From positions 35,610 to 99,609 of IMG/VR virus record IMGVR_UViG_3300005613_000018: DNA of 64,000 bases. One strand, written 5' to 3'. A program made the position numbers and the translations under genes. Of the stretch, positions 1-8,629 are shown in pieces (position 1 is the first letter of the stretch; every line of letters begins with the position of its first letter). The notes below the pieces were generated by a model. The model searched no databases. It saw nothing but the letters and a program-made list of their open reading frames with translations, and was not told the origin of the DNA. The DNA is from a virus.

Positions 1-65
1 CGTTTATGACATTTGATGGTGGTAATTCTCTTTACGGTGTTGTCGGAGGTCAGAACTTCTCATGA
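1..65 (+). CDS. 3' end of a gene cut by the window start (probable tail-fibre/virion gene)
   Basis: Only the last 20 codons are present, read in the frame beginning at base 3 and ending at TGA 63-65; the visible tail ends in GVVGGQNFS. The stop overlaps the ATG of the next gene (ATGA), so the two are translationally coupled. Nothing in this short tail identifies the product; the neighbours are tail-fibre-type genes, so a virion function is an inference from position only. Confidence 0.6.
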   Translation, partial: FMTFDGGNSLYGVVGGQNFS

Positions 66-1714
66 GTCCTATTTCAATAAACATTTTCAGAAAAATTAAA
101 ACTCAACTAGAGTTAGATCCACCGGAATTATCATTTTCATCACAACCAACATCACAGTCAAATGATCCTGGTGAAAGTGTAACGTTTACAGGAACTGCAA
201 TAGCTGATGGTGATGGAACAATTTCATATCAATGGTATGAAAATGGAACCGCATTAAGTGATGGTGGAAGAATATCAGGTTCTTCCACTAATTCATTAAC
301 AATCACTAACTTACAAAGCCCTAGTGATAGTGATAGATCATTTTTTCTTAGAGCAACTTATACACCTGGAGCAACTTCAGGTAATGCTACAAATAGTCCT
401 ATAGATTCAAATACAGTTTCACTAACTGTTTGGCCATCACTTTCTATCACAACACAACCAACAGATCAAACAACGACTGTAGATACGACCGTTACATTTT
501 CAGCGGCTGCTTCAATTTCCGACAGTTCTTATGGCCCCATCAATTATCTTTGGACAAGAGATGGAACTACGATTCAAACTAGTACTAGTAATAGTGTTAC
601 CATCACTCCAACAACAGATGGTACATTTGATATTCAAGTAACTGCCTATGTTGACACTGACGATGGTAGAAAACAAGTAGTATCCAATACTGCAACATTA
701 ACTGCTTTAGCTATTAAAAGAAACATATTAGTTATTGAGGCTATAAAATCAGGTACTGGAGGAGATACCATAAGAACTGAAGTTGATTTTGACCCAGAGG
801 GAACTGAATACACTATTGACGGAAGTACACAGGGTTTTCCGTATGGTATTATTCAATTTTATGCAAAAGAAAAAGATCTTACTGTAGATTTAACTATGAG
901 AGGTGCTGCTGGAGTTGTAACTGGAGATCCTGTAAATCGACGAAGGACAGCAGGAAGAGGTGGTGTTTCTACAATTAGATTTACTATGGAAAAAGATGTA
1001 GAATATACACTTCTAGGAATAAGTCCAGCTTCGGCATTATTTCTTTATAGAGGATCAGTTTTACTTGCAGTTGTCGGTCAAGGTGGCAATAAAAGTGATT
1101 TTGAAAGTGAAATAGCTGGAGATGGTGGTGGAGTGAATGTAGCAGGGGGAGAGGGAAAATCTGGTTTTTATCCCGGTACATCTACAACGAATGAAAGAGC
1201 ATCTGGTGGTTCCTTAATTCCAATTGGAGAACTTACACTAAATGGTATCTGGAGTCCTATTCCCGATCAGCCAACATTGCAACCTGGTGATAGTTATCCG
1301 GAGAGAGAACTTGGAATACCAGGTCGAACAATCTCATGTACCAAAGGAACCTATTGGTTGAATCAAGGAATATCACCTTGTTCAAATAATAGTTCATCAA
1401 AAATTAAATATAGAAGCACCAGTGGTCGTGAAGAACCAAAAAGTTCTCCATTAATAAGAGGATTTAAACCAGGTTATACGATTACTAGTACTGCTGGTGA
1501 TCCAATAGTTATTCGGAATGGTAGAACCTTCATATCAAGAGGTTCTGCTGGTGGAAACGGAGCTACAGGAGGATCGGGGTCAATAAAAGGAGTTGGTGGT
1601 GGAGGAGGAAGTGGTTACTCAAATGGTGAAGTTGAAATTATACAAACACGACGAGGTGGAAATAATTCTTTAAAATCTTCAGTGACTTTTACAATATTAG
1701 AAGAAAATAAATAA
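62..1714 (+). CDS. Ig-like and glycine-rich virion protein (probable tail fibre/adhesin)
   Basis: 550 residues. Two immunoglobulin-like beta domains can be seen: residues about 22-123, with the SYQWYENG strand typical of Ig-like repeats, and about 126-215, with NYLWTRDG. After these comes a less familiar segment (218-330) and a glycine-rich C-terminal part (340-535) with GDGGG, GGNGATGGSG and GGGGGSG runs like those of phage distal-fibre adhesins. Ig-like domains on phage virions are known to bind weakly to surface carbohydrates. The start overlaps the preceding stop, and a collagen-like fibre gene follows 53 bp later. I infer a virion surface or host-recognition protein; the exact role is unknown. 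Confidence 0.7.
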   Translation: MSPISINIFRKIKTQLELDPPELSFSSQPTSQSNDPGESVTFTGTAIADGDGTISYQWYENGTALSDGGRISGSSTNSLTITNLQSPSDSDRSFFLRATYTPGATSGNATNSPIDSNTVSLTVWPSLSITTQPTDQTTTVDTTVTFSAAASISDSSYGPINYLWTRDGTTIQTSTSNSVTITPTTDGTFDIQVTAYVDTDDGRKQVVSNTATLTALAIKRNILVIEAIKSGTGGDTIRTEVDFDPEGTEYTIDGSTQGFPYGIIQFYAKEKDLTVDLTMRGAAGVVTGDPVNRRRTAGRGGVSTIRFTMEKDVEYTLLGISPASALFLYRGSVLLAVVGQGGNKSDFESEIAGDGGGVNVAGGEGKSGFYPGTSTTNERASGGSLIPIGELTLNGIWSPIPDQPTLQPGDSYPERELGIPGRTISCTKGTYWLNQGISPCSNNSSSKIKYRSTSGREEPKSSPLIRGFKPGYTITSTAGDPIVIRNGRTFISRGSAGGNGATGGSGSIKGVGGGGGSGYSNGEVEIIQTRRGGNNSLKSSVTFTILEENK

Positions 1715-1718
1715 TAAC

Positions 1719-1726
1719 TCTAAATA
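1719..1726 (+). promoter_or_regulatory. Possible late promoter (TCTAAATA)
   Basis: TCTAAATA lies 41 bp upstream of the collagen-like fibre gene. It resembles the T4 late -10 box TATAAATA with a C for A at position 2. AACTCTAA is repeated at 1716 and 1736, and an AGGAG ribosome-binding site lies at 1748. The match is imperfect. Confidence 0.35.
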
Positions 1727-1767
1727 AGAGGGTATAACTCTAAGGTGAGGAGTGCTCCCTTTCTACT

Positions 1768-4700
1768 ATGTCGATTAATAAGAAGTTTGTTGTTAAGTAC
1801 GGAATTGATGTAGCTGATGAACTTTTAATTGCATCTACAGATCTTGGAGGAGTTGGAATTGGTTCAACTCTTCCGAAAGCAAATTTAGATGTCGCTAACA
1901 ATATGAGAGGTGTAGATGGTCTCTATACCGGTATTTTGACTGCCAATAATGATTTTCATGTTGGTTCTGGTGGAACTGTCTTAACTGTTGACAGTGGAAC
2001 TTCAAATGCTGGATTCGGGATAACAAATTCTGAGTATAAATTATCTGTAGTTTCATCAGGTAACACAGCTCTTTATGTTGATGGATCTTTTGAAGTTACC
2101 GAAAATGTAAAAATTGTTGGACTAACTACATTTTCCAGTGGTATAATAGTAGTAAGTGGTGTTTCTACATTAGGTGTAACAACTGTTACTGATTTAACGT
2201 CACAACAACTTATTGTCTCTGGTGTTTCTACATTAGGTGTAACAACTCTCACCGACTTAACATCACAACAACTTATTGTAAGTGGTGTTTCTACATTTAC
2301 AGGAAATATTGACGCTGATGGTGATTTAGATGTAGATGGGCATACGGAACTTGATGACTTAAATGTTTCTGGAGTATCTACATATTCTGGATTAGTTGAT
2401 ATGGATGGTGGTGGAAGATCCACAACATTCAAAGTAGAAGATTTAACAGATAATCGTGTTGTGATATCTGGAACTGGTGGTGAACTTGAGGATGACGCTA
2501 ACTTTACCTTTGATGGTAATCAATTAACACTTGGTGCTAGATTAAATGTTTCTGGTGTAACCACTACTGGTGGTTTACTTGATATCAATGCTGGTGGTCA
2601 GGCAAACACATTTAAGGTTGAAGATCTCACAGATAATCGTGTAGTAATTGCTGGAACTGGTGGTGAACTTGAGGATGACGCTAACTTTACCTTTGATGGT
2701 AATCAATTAACACTTGGTGCTAGATTAAATGTTTCTGGTGTATCTACTTTTGCCTCCAATTTAGATGTTGATGGTCATACAGAACTAGATGATGTAAACG
2801 TTTCGGGTGTTTTAACCTCATCTGCAATTAAAGTAGGCTCAGCAGTTACTATTAACTCCTCAGGTCTAGATGTTCTCGGAATTGTAACAGCGATTGGTTT
2901 TATTGGTGATGGTTCTGGATTAACTGGTGTTGCTAATACTGATGTTATCACCTCGGACTTTATTCTGACTGGAATTCTAACTGCTAGAGATAACTTATAT
3001 GTTGGTAATCCAGTTAGTCCAGGTATTGGAATTACTCTTAATAGTAATGGTAGTGCTGTTTACAGTGGATCTATTACAGCATCTTCATTTTCCGGAGATG
3101 GTTCTAATTTAACTGGTGTAACTGCTGGATATTGGGAAAAAACAGACGTTGGTATTAACACAATATCAAGTGTTGGCATTGGAATTACAAGTCCATCAAG
3201 AAATTTAGATATTAATGGTGATATTAGAGTTCGTGGAGCTTTTTATGACACTAATAATAGTGTAGGTACTGCTGGTTCTGTCATAGCTTCTACTGGTTCA
3301 GGTTGGGAATGGGTAGTTGCTGGTTCTGGTCCTACTGGCCCTCAAGGAACCACAGGTCCAACAGGTCCAACAGGTCCTACTGGCTCAACAGGTCCAACAG
3401 GTCCTACTGGTGCTCAAGGAACCACAGGAACTGCAGGATCTACCGGTCCTCAAGGAACTACAGGAACAACAGGAAATACAGGTCCTACTGGTGCTCAAGG
3501 AACCACAGGAACTGCAGGATCTACCGGTCCTCAAGGAACCACAGGATCAACAGGTCCAACAGGTAGCACTGGCCCCACAGGTCCTCAAGGAACCACAGGA
3601 TCAACAGGTCCAACAGGTAGCACTGGCCCCACAGGTCCCACAGGTCCTACTGGTCCTCAAGGAACACAAGGTAGACAAGGAACCACAGGATCGACAGGTC
3701 CAACAGGTAGCACTGGTCCCACAGGTCCCACAGGTCCTACTGGTCCTCAAGGAACACAAGGTAGGCAAGGTAGACAAGGGACAACAGGATCAACAGGTCC
3801 AACAGGTAGCACTGGTCCCACAGGTCCCACAGGTCCTACTGGTCCTCAAGGAACACAAGGTAGGCAAGGTAGGCAAGGAACTACAGGTCCTACAGGTCCT
3901 ACAGGATCAACAGGTGGCACTGGTCCTCAAGGAACACAAGGTAGACAAGGGACAACAGGATCAACAGGTCCTGCCGGGCCCTCCAATGTTGTTAATGTGT
4001 CAACAACAACAGACACTACTACATATCCAGTGCTTGTTGGTTCTTCTACAGCTGGTAATAAAACACCATTAATTGATAGTGGTTTTGAATTCAATACTTC
4101 AACTCCAATGTTGGAGGTGAAATCTACTAGCTCCTCTGGTGGTGTGGTTGCTGGTACTTATGGATCTGGTAGATATTCACATATGTCCGCAGGTTTGCTC
4201 AATTTCTATACAGATGCTTCCTCTTATACATTTTTACAAGGAAGATCTACTGGTGGGGCAATTCGACTCTCCCTTTCATTTGATTCCAGTAAGTCGTATA
4301 TAAACAGTGCTAGTACTAACTTATTGCAATTCCAGCCATCAGGTGGCACCACACTTAACACAGGTAATTTTATTCCAACAGTTGATAATTCCTACTCACT
4401 TGGAGGTTCTGGCAACCGATGGACTGCGGTATATGCTGTAAATGGAACAATTCAAACTTCAGATCAAAGACAAAAAACAAATATCACTTCTTCCAATCTT
4501 GGTTTAGACTTTATCACTAGACTCAACCCTGTTTCATATAGATGGATTGAAGGTGGTAAAGTAGTTCAGCGTGAAGAAGATGGAGAGGTATCTAAAGATG
4601 AAAATGGAGAAATCATCACAACTTCAGTTGCGGGTGTAAGAACTCATTATGGTTTAATCTCACAAGAAGTAAAATCAACTCTTGATGAATTAAATGTTAG

Positions 4701-4860
4701 TGACTTTGCTGGTTGGGTTCTTTCAGATACAAGTGATTCTAATTCTGAACAAGGTCTTCGTTATACTGAGTTTATTTCACCAATGATTAAGGCAATTCAA
4801 GAACAACAAACAACCATCGAATCACTTACATCAAGAATCGAAGCACTTGAAGGTTCTTAA
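1768..4860 (+). CDS. Collagen-like tail fibre with C-terminal S74 chaperone domain
   Basis: 1030 residues. The N-terminal half is built of beta repeats of the type [11 protein letters not shown] and [12 protein letters not shown], found in many cyanophage fibres; a 61-residue unit is duplicated in tandem. Residues about 520-735 are collagen-like Gly-X-Y triplets ([20 protein letters not shown]), expected to form a trimeric shaft. The C-terminus has the peptidase S74 signature beginning [11 protein letters not shown] near residue 897, then a GLISQEV segment and a terminal coiled coil ([13 protein letters not shown]). S74 domains are intramolecular chaperones that trimerise the fibre and then cleave themselves off. 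An AGGAG site precedes the ATG. A strong terminator follows, so this gene closes the upstream fibre module. Confidence 0.88.
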   Translation: MSINKKFVVKYGIDVADELLIASTDLGGVGIGSTLPKANLDVANNMRGVDGLYTGILTANNDFHVGSGGTVLTVDSGTSNAGFGITNSEYKLSVVSSGNTALYVDGSFEVTENVKIVGLTTFSSGIIVVSGVSTLGVTTVTDLTSQQLIVSGVSTLGVTTLTDLTSQQLIVSGVSTFTGNIDADGDLDVDGHTELDDLNVSGVSTYSGLVDMDGGGRSTTFKVEDLTDNRVVISGTGGELEDDANFTFDGNQLTLGARLNVSGVTTTGGLLDINAGGQANTFKVEDLTDNRVVIAGTGGELEDDANFTFDGNQLTLGARLNVSGVSTFASNLDVDGHTELDDVNVSGVLTSSAIKVGSAVTINSSGLDVLGIVTAIGFIGDGSGLTGVANTDVITSDFILTGILTARDNLYVGNPVSPGIGITLNSNGSAVYSGSITASSFSGDGSNLTGVTAGYWEKTDVGINTISSVGIGITSPSRNLDINGDIRVRGAFYDTNNSVGTAGSVIASTGSGWEWVVAGSGPTGPQGTTGPTGPTGPTGSTGPTGPTGAQGTTGTAGSTGPQGTTGTTGNTGPTGAQGTTGTAGSTGPQGTTGSTGPTGSTGPTGPQGTTGSTGPTGSTGPTGPTGPTGPQGTQGRQGTTGSTGPTGSTGPTGPTGPTGPQGTQGRQGRQGTTGSTGPTGSTGPTGPTGPTGPQGTQGRQGRQGTTGPTGPTGSTGGTGPQGTQGRQGTTGSTGPAGPSNVVNVSTTTDTTTYPVLVGSSTAGNKTPLIDSGFEFNTSTPMLEVKSTSSSGGVVAGTYGSGRYSHMSAGLLNFYTDASSYTFLQGRSTGGAIRLSLSFDSSKSYINSASTNLLQFQPSGGTTLNTGNFIPTVDNSYSLGGSGNRWTAVYAVNGTIQTSDQRQKTNITSSNLGLDFITRLNPVSYRWIEGGKVVQREEDGEVSKDENGEIITTSVAGVRTHYGLISQEVKSTLDELNVSDFAGWVLSDTSDSNSEQGLRYTEFISPMIKAIQEQQTTIESLTSRIEALEGS
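2471..2745 (+). repeat. Tandem in-frame duplication of 183 bp (61 codons)
   Basis: The stretch starting GAACTGGTGGTGAACTTGAG at 2471 recurs at 2654, exactly 183 bp later, with about 90 bp nearly identical. The encoded unit runs from [12 protein letters not shown] to LNVSGV. This is a repeat-unit duplication in the fibre's N-terminal region. Confidence 0.85.
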
Positions 4861-4884
4861 ACCACTTCATAAACCGTCTACAAG

Positions 4885-4914
4885 AACCCTCACAGTCTTC
4901 TGTGGGGGTTTTAT
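4885..4914 (+). terminator. Rho-independent terminator after the fibre gene
   Basis: AACCCTCACAG (4885-4895) pairs with CTGTGGGGGTT (4900-4910) around a TCTT loop, with one G-U pair, and is followed by more T residues. It lies 24 bp past the fibre stop codon. The 5' arm (4883-4895) can alternatively pair perfectly with CTGTGAGGGTTCT at 4958-4970. Confidence 0.8.
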
Positions 4915-4980
4915 AGTATCTGAGTTCTATCATTCTCTGAGAGGTCTCTATGGTCGTCTGTGAGGGTTCTAATCATTCTC

Positions 4981-5009
4981 TTGACAAGTATCATTATCAT
5001 GAGTAGAAT
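4981..5009 (+). promoter_or_regulatory. Sigma70-like (early) promoter
   Basis: TTGACA (4981-4986), a 17-bp spacer, then TAGAAT (5004-5009). It lies directly behind the fibre terminator and upstream of the small-gene operon at 5091. The same TTGACA-N17-TAGAAT arrangement recurs at 20948 and 21973, so it is probably the phage's early promoter read by the host polymerase. Confidence 0.75.
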
Positions 5010-5047
5010 ACCTTTGTTAGGGATGATAAGAATGGCTTTGCGTTATT

Positions 5048-5080
5048 GTTAGTAACCTTTAAAGTTCTCCTGTAATGTAT
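5048..5080 (+). promoter_or_regulatory. 37-bp promoter-like repeat, copy 1
   Basis: Diverged copy of the family: GTTAGTAACC, TTTAAAGTTC, then TGTAATGTAT. It lies 10 bp before the ATG at 5091 and downstream of a separate sigma70-like promoter, so it would also sit in that transcript's leader. Confidence 0.6.
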
Positions 5081-5090
5081 CCAACTGACT

Positions 5091-5285
5091 ATGAAACCTA
5101 AATTCATTTGTGTTCAACCAAAATCAAGTAAAGCAAAGAACAGATTTGCAAACTTGATGTATAATCTACATTCATGTAGAATTGAACAGGAAGATGGTGA
5201 TAAGATTTTTCTTTCATCTATCACTGGCAAATACCACTTCTGGATGAACAAAATCAACGATGAAAACTGGACGGTAATCAAATGA
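5091..5285 (+). CDS. Small conserved-type cyanophage protein, unknown function
   Basis: 64 residues, basic N-terminus with two aromatic-rich segments (KYHFWMNKINDENW). No catalytic motif is seen. It is the first gene of an operon of short, mostly overlapping genes running to 8232; its stop overlaps the next start (ATGA). Transcription probably comes from the TTGACA-N17-TAGAAT promoter at 4981 and/or the repeat element at 5048. There is no Shine-Dalgarno sequence before the ATG. Confidence 0.7.
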   Translation: MKPKFICVQPKSSKAKNRFANLMYNLHSCRIEQEDGDKIFLSSITGKYHFWMNKINDENWTVIK

Positions 5286-5650
5286 CCATTTCATACAACA
5301 AAACTTGGGAAGTAATGAATGGTTTGGAAGAATCATTCAATCGAATCTCAACTCTAGAGTTTATGATTGAACAACTGGGAGAAGCAGTTGATAACGAAGA
5401 TCAACGATCAGTGATTAATTTGACTCGTGCTCTTCAAAGTTTCATGCCTGTTTATGTTAATCAGTATGAAAAAGCATCACAGCGAGCATGGAATAACACT
5501 GTTGGTGAAGTTCGTAAACTAGATAATCCTTATCATAGTTACGAAACTGACAAATCTACATCTAGTCTAGAAGATGTGGACATTGATTATAATGAACTTC
5601 AAAAGTTTTTTGAAGATGACATCACCGAACAAACTTCCGAAAGAGAATGA
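5282..5650 (+). CDS. Hypothetical helical protein
   Basis: 122 residues, predominantly helical and acidic towards the C-terminus (DVDIDYNELQKFFEDD). No family recognised. It is coupled at both ends by 4-bp ATGA overlaps, with the gene at 5091 upstream and the 49-residue ORF at 5647 downstream, which supports it as a real operon member. Confidence 0.65.
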   Translation: MTISYNKTWEVMNGLEESFNRISTLEFMIEQLGEAVDNEDQRSVINLTRALQSFMPVYVNQYEKASQRAWNNTVGEVRKLDNPYHSYETDKSTSSLEDVDIDYNELQKFFEDDITEQTSERE

Positions 5651-5796
5651 TTAATCATCGTATTTTCGAACACATTGAGCCTCAAGATGTTGAGGCTTTT
5701 CTTCAAGATTGTTCCAGTGAAGCCAATAAACTTGGAATCAATCTCGAACATTACATTGAAGAATATGTAATTCTTGAGGAAATTAATTATGACTAA
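5647..5796 (+). CDS. Hypothetical 49-residue protein
   Basis: ATG at 5647 overlaps the previous stop (ATGA); stop TAA is at 5794-5796. The product starts MINHRIFEHIEPQDV, is acidic and helical, and has no recognised motif. Support comes from the overlap pattern shared along this operon and from the next gene starting inside it. Confidence 0.6.
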   Translation: MINHRIFEHIEPQDVEAFLQDCSSEANKLGINLEHYIEEYVILEEINYD

Positions 5797-5959
5797 AGTT
5801 CAAGATCTTATTATTGCACTGAATCAAATTGAAAACTTGGTATCACTTCTCGATGAAAATCCAGAGAAAACATTTATGTTCAATCAGCTGATTCCTGTGA
5901 AGTATGAACTTCAGAAACAAATTCAAAGTCTGACAAAAAAAGAAGTTGACATTGATTAA
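5789..5959 (+). CDS. Hypothetical 56-residue helical protein
   Basis: I start at ATG 5789 (MTKVQDLIIAL) rather than the TTG at 5774 because the ATG overlaps the previous stop, as elsewhere in the operon. The sequence has heptad-like leucines (LIIALNQIENLVSLL), suggesting a short coiled coil. Function unknown. Confidence 0.6.
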   Translation: MTKVQDLIIALNQIENLVSLLDENPEKTFMFNQLIPVKYELQKQIQSLTKKEVDID

Positions 5960-5996
5960 TTTTTAAGTTATAGTTTGATTGTAATTTACTTTACTG

Positions 5997-6230
5997 ATGA
6001 AATACTTCTTTGTTGTTGACCATTTTGTTCCGTTTCCAACTTCCGAATACGGTGGAATTTGGAATGTAATTGCTGAAAATGAGGAAGAATGTTTTGACTT
6101 AATTTCTCATGAAGATGATGCATTTCATTTTGAGTATTATGGTAAATTAAGGGAAAATATTAGAAAATCCTCTAAATATTCCTTAGTTGATGAACTAGAG
6201 TCAAAAGTTGTAACCTCATTCCTTACCTAA
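5997..6230 (+). CDS. Hypothetical 77-residue protein
   Basis: Begins MKYFFVVDHFVPFPTSEYGG. The N-terminal beta strand followed by the acidic segment ENEEECFDLI resembles small phage proteins with an alpha/beta fold, but I cannot name a family. It follows a 37-bp gap in the operon, and the next gene starts one base after its stop. Confidence 0.6.
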   Translation: MKYFFVVDHFVPFPTSEYGGIWNVIAENEEECFDLISHEDDAFHFEYYGKLRENIRKSSKYSLVDELESKVVTSFLT

Positions 6231-6231
6231 T

Positions 6232-6393
6232 ATGGAAAGTACAAGAGCAATATCCATCATTCAACAACTCAACACTCACATTGCAGAATTAGAGAAAAAA
6301 ATTGTCTCTCAAAAAGAAGAGATTTTGGGACTTGAAAATCTTATTAAATTACTTCGAGCAGACATGCCAGACAATAGGGAATTTGATGAATGA
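6232..6393 (+). CDS. Hypothetical 53-residue coiled-coil protein
   Basis: ATG 6232, TGA 6391-6393; the stop overlaps the next ATG (6390). The product is one long amphipathic helix (IAELEKKIVSQKEEILGLE), very likely a coiled coil. Too short to name; support comes from coupling to both neighbours. Confidence 0.6.
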   Translation: MESTRAISIIQQLNTHIAELEKKIVSQKEEILGLENLIKLLRADMPDNREFDE

Positions 6394-6572
6394 GTGAAAA
6401 AGAAAAACTTGCACTCGGTCTTATGATTGAGAGTGTTTTGAAACCTGATACAAAACTTCGAAGTTGTGCATTCAATCAAGGATGTTATGATGAGTTGATG
6501 GAGTGGAGGAAGAAAATTCTAAATCTACTCTATCAATACGAAGTTCATGAAAATTCTTTTGATATTCGATGA
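6390..6572 (+). CDS. Hypothetical 60-residue protein
   Basis: Helical, two cysteines (SCAFNQGCYDELMEW). Coupled by ATGA overlaps to the genes on either side. The segment around YDELMEWRKK is reminiscent of YDELMGLRRA in the product of the gene at 9500, hinting at a common small helical family. No function can be assigned. Confidence 0.6.
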   Translation: MSEKEKLALGLMIESVLKPDTKLRSCAFNQGCYDELMEWRKKILNLLYQYEVHENSFDIR

Positions 6573-6850
6573 AATTTCCTTTCAAAGCTCCTCTAAACCA
6601 TGAATATTGGACAGATGATTATTCTCAAACTGTCACAAGAATATGGATAAAAAATAAATCGATGGAGTTTACTTATGGTGATGAGAAACATCCAAGTTCT
6701 GTTTGGGGGTTTTGGGATAAAAAGAAAAAAGTTTTTCTGTCACCGATTAATCATAAAAAACCTGGTAAAGTTGTAAATATTGAAAATTGCACTCCATATT
6801 CTGCAATGCAACTTAATCTAAATCCACTGATGTCAGCTTTTAACTCATGA
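6569..6850 (+). CDS. Hypothetical 93-residue protein
   Basis: Rich in aromatic residues and lysine (VWGFWDKKKKVFLSPINH), probably beta-rich. No recognised motif. Coupled by 4-bp overlaps with its neighbours in the small-gene operon. Confidence 0.6.
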   Translation: MKFPFKAPLNHEYWTDDYSQTVTRIWIKNKSMEFTYGDEKHPSSVWGFWDKKKKVFLSPINHKKPGKVVNIENCTPYSAMQLNLNPLMSAFNS

Positions 6851-7086
6851 CAAAATACGAGCCAGAAGTAAATGATTACGTTCAGTGGAGAAATCATCAA
6901 GGATGGGTTTATTTCAAGGATGAGGAACATATTACCATTGAAATTGGTGTCAAAGAAAAACCACATTGTGAATATGTAAAAAATAGTTTACATTGTAAAG
7001 ACCATATTTTGATTGTTTGTCAAAATTGGTATTGGCATGAACTTAAATATGTAAAATCAAGAAAATCAATTTATGAGGAACAATGA
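6847..7086 (+). CDS. Hypothetical SH3-like small protein
   Basis: 79 residues. The N-terminal part (VNDYVQWRNHQGWVYFKDEEHITIEI) alternates strands and turns as small SH3-like barrels do; two cysteines and several histidines follow (HCEYVKNSLHCKDH), which could bind a metal. Family assignment is tentative. Overlaps its neighbours by 4 bp at both ends. Confidence 0.6.
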   Translation: MTKYEPEVNDYVQWRNHQGWVYFKDEEHITIEIGVKEKPHCEYVKNSLHCKDHILIVCQNWYWHELKYVKSRKSIYEEQ

Positions 7087-7307
7087 AATCATCCGATATA
7101 GAGTTGTCAACAACATATAGACAATTTGCTTTTGAGAGAATTTCAAGAGAGATTGAAAGTTGTAATGATATTGTAATTCTGAAGGAAGCCCTTCGTTCTT
7201 ACGTTAAATTGTTTTTCAAACAACAAGAGACAATATCAAACATTGATGATTTTGAAATAAACATCGGTGGTGATATTCCTCCAGAATTTGATGACCCTTT
7301 AATGTGA
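7083..7307 (+). CDS. Hypothetical 74-residue acidic protein
   Basis: Helical N-terminal two thirds and an acidic, glycine-containing tail ending GDIPPEFDDPLM. No motif recognised. Its stop lies six bases before the ATG I prefer for the metalloprotease-like gene, so the two are probably translated together. Confidence 0.6.
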   Translation: MKSSDIELSTTYRQFAFERISREIESCNDIVILKEALRSYVKLFFKQQETISNIDDFEINIGGDIPPEFDDPLM

Positions 7308-7312
7308 GAGAA

Positions 7313-8011
7313 ATGAAAAAAACTTTATTTGGAATTGGTATTTTATTGGCATCTTTATCGATGCCAACAATTAGTAGTGCAAATAATCAAAATGATTTTC
7401 AACAGAACCCACTTGAATATCCTAATGATTACTATTCTATGCATTCGTTGGGTTGTTTACTTCTCCAAGAATGTAAAGGTGGTATTACAAAAGTTACCTC
7501 ACAGTCGGATCTGGAAAACTATTATGATTATACCATTAATGTTGGGGAAGAACTTAATCAGATGTTTAAGTCTTTCGACAAGTTAGGAATCGAAGTTTAT
7601 ATTGCACCTGAGGAATATTTCCCTGTTGGGCATCGTGGTGTTTACCATACGGTTTCAAATAATTTTTATTTGAATGAAAGATATATGTCTAAACCTCATG
7701 TTTTGATGTCTGTAATTAGACATGAAGGTTGGCATGCTGCTCAAGATTGTATGGCTGGAAGTTTAGACAATACTTTTATTGCAGTCATTAAAAATGACAA
7801 TGAAATTCCTCAGTTATGGAAAGACATTGCAAAAGATACTTATCCTTTAAATGCACTTCCTTGGGAACAAGAAGCGATGTGGGCAGGTAAAGTGGAAAAT
7901 ATGACTGCAAATGCCCTGAAAGCATGTGAAACTGGTGCTATGTGGACGATTTATCCTCCCACACCATTAACTAAAAAGTTTTTAATCGACAAGGGTTATA
8001 TTCAGGAGTAA
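7313..8011 (+). CDS. Exported HExxH metallopeptidase-like protein
   Basis: 232 residues from ATG 7313; a GTG at 7304 would add three residues. I prefer the ATG because it begins a clear signal peptide: MKKT, a hydrophobic core (LFGIGILLASL) and a probable cleavage after ISSA-N. The mature part has HEGWH at 137-141, the HExxH zinc motif, followed by E185/E187 (WEQEAMW) as possible third ligands. Four cysteines (48, 54, 146, 205) could form disulfides in the periplasm. I infer a zinc-dependent peptidase or a protein using that fold; substrate unknown. It is unusual cargo in an operon of tiny cytoplasmic-type proteins. Confidence 0.65.
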   Translation: MKKTLFGIGILLASLSMPTISSANNQNDFQQNPLEYPNDYYSMHSLGCLLLQECKGGITKVTSQSDLENYYDYTINVGEELNQMFKSFDKLGIEVYIAPEEYFPVGHRGVYHTVSNNFYLNERYMSKPHVLMSVIRHEGWHAAQDCMAGSLDNTFIAVIKNDNEIPQLWKDIAKDTYPLNALPWEQEAMWAGKVENMTANALKACETGAMWTIYPPTPLTKKFLIDKGYIQE

Positions 8012-8232
8012 TGTGGAGAATTTGGTGTTACGCCTTAGGTAAGAAAGAGGGTAGAGATGATAAAGATGCAGATAAGATTGCATTTGTCAGAACCATAATT
8101 ATGGTTCAGTTAGTAATCACTAACATGTTCATCATTTCTGGTAACATAAAGAACTTATGGTTTGATAATTCACCTAGATGTATTATACATAGTCGAAATG
8201 TGACACTTTCTGAAGTGTCCACGACCCCTTGA
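8011..8232 (+). CDS. Small membrane protein (MWRIWC family of cyanophages)
   Basis: 73 residues; the start shares one base with the preceding stop. The N-terminus MWRIWCYALGKKEGRDDKDADK followed by a hydrophobic helix (about residues 27-46) matches a short protein I know from many cyanomyoviruses, where it usually ends soon after the membrane helix. Here the frame continues about 25 residues (NSPRCIIHSRNVTLSEVSTTP) through a hairpin and up to the next promoter, so the tail may be an extension rather than part of the family. Function unknown; probably an inner-membrane protein. Confidence 0.65.
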   Translation: MWRIWCYALGKKEGRDDKDADKIAFVRTIIMVQLVITNMFIISGNIKNLWFDNSPRCIIHSRNVTLSEVSTTP

Positions 8233-8233
8233 C
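8202..8233 (+). promoter_or_regulatory. Twin 32-bp upstream element, copy 1 (dyad plus -35)
   Basis: GACACTT (8202-8208) and AAGTGTC (8213-8219) form a perfect 7-bp inverted repeat; the element ends at the TTGAC of the -35 box. The same 32 bp recur at 11367-11398 with 28 identities, also joined to a TATATT -10. It could be an operator or a terminator hairpin without a T run. Confidence 0.6.
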
Positions 8234-8257
8234 TTCTAGGTCATTATCAAATATATT
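8229..8257 (+). promoter_or_regulatory. Sigma70-like promoter
   Basis: TTGACT (8229-8234), 17-bp spacer, TATATT (8252-8257). A start near 8264 would give a short leader before the small gene at 8285, which has an AGGAG ribosome-binding site at 8272. Confidence 0.7.
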
Positions 8258-8284
8258 ATCAAAGTAGTCACCAGGAGTTCAACA

Positions 8285-8455
8285 ATGTCCTTCACTTACA
8301 TTCCACAAAAGTCAAAGTATCGGGTTACTCTTGAAATTGATGCAATGGATGATTTCAACCCTCATCAAATTGATTGGGAAAAAATTCTTGACCTTCAAGG
8401 TTCTGAAAAAGTTGAATCTTATGTGGAGGATCTGAGCACTCCTGATTTCTGGTAA
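8285..8455 (+). CDS. Hypothetical 56-residue protein
   Basis: ATG 8285, TAA 8453-8455, preceded by AGGAG eight bases upstream. The product begins MSFTYIPQKSKYRVTLEI and is acidic. First gene behind the promoter at 8229. No family recognised; the promoter and ribosome-binding site make it convincing as a gene. Confidence 0.65.
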   Translation: MSFTYIPQKSKYRVTLEIDAMDDFNPHQIDWEKILDLQGSEKVESYVEDLSTPDFW

Positions 8456-8461
8456 TTTACT

Positions 8462-8620
8462 ATGAACACTGTCACTATTCAAAATCCTATGTTTGATGAA
8501 ATTAAGGATCTTCCTGGTGAGATCTTCGACATTGACGAATCTGTTTTTGATGACATTGTAAGTGAAGTCATTACAGATGACTGGTCAAATGTGATTGAAG
8601 TTGATTTCAATCAAGATTGA
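8462..8620 (+). CDS. Hypothetical 52-residue acidic protein
   Basis: ATG 8462, TGA 8618-8620. Very acidic (ELPGEIFDIDESVFDDIV-type composition), possibly a nucleic-acid mimic or inhibitor by charge alone, but that is speculation. It follows the gene at 8285 by 6 bp. A TTG start for the next frame overlaps its stop. Confidence 0.6.
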   Translation: MNTVTIQNPMFDEIKDLPGEIFDIDESVFDDIVSEVITDDWSNVIEVDFNQD

Positions 8621-8629
8621 TAAAAACAA

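Noticed and set aside
3303-4072. Alternative-frame ORFs ([10 protein letters not shown]..., [10 protein letters not shown]...) in the fibre at 1768
   Set aside because: Same cause: shadow of collagen-coding repeats in the real frame, which has the S74 ending.
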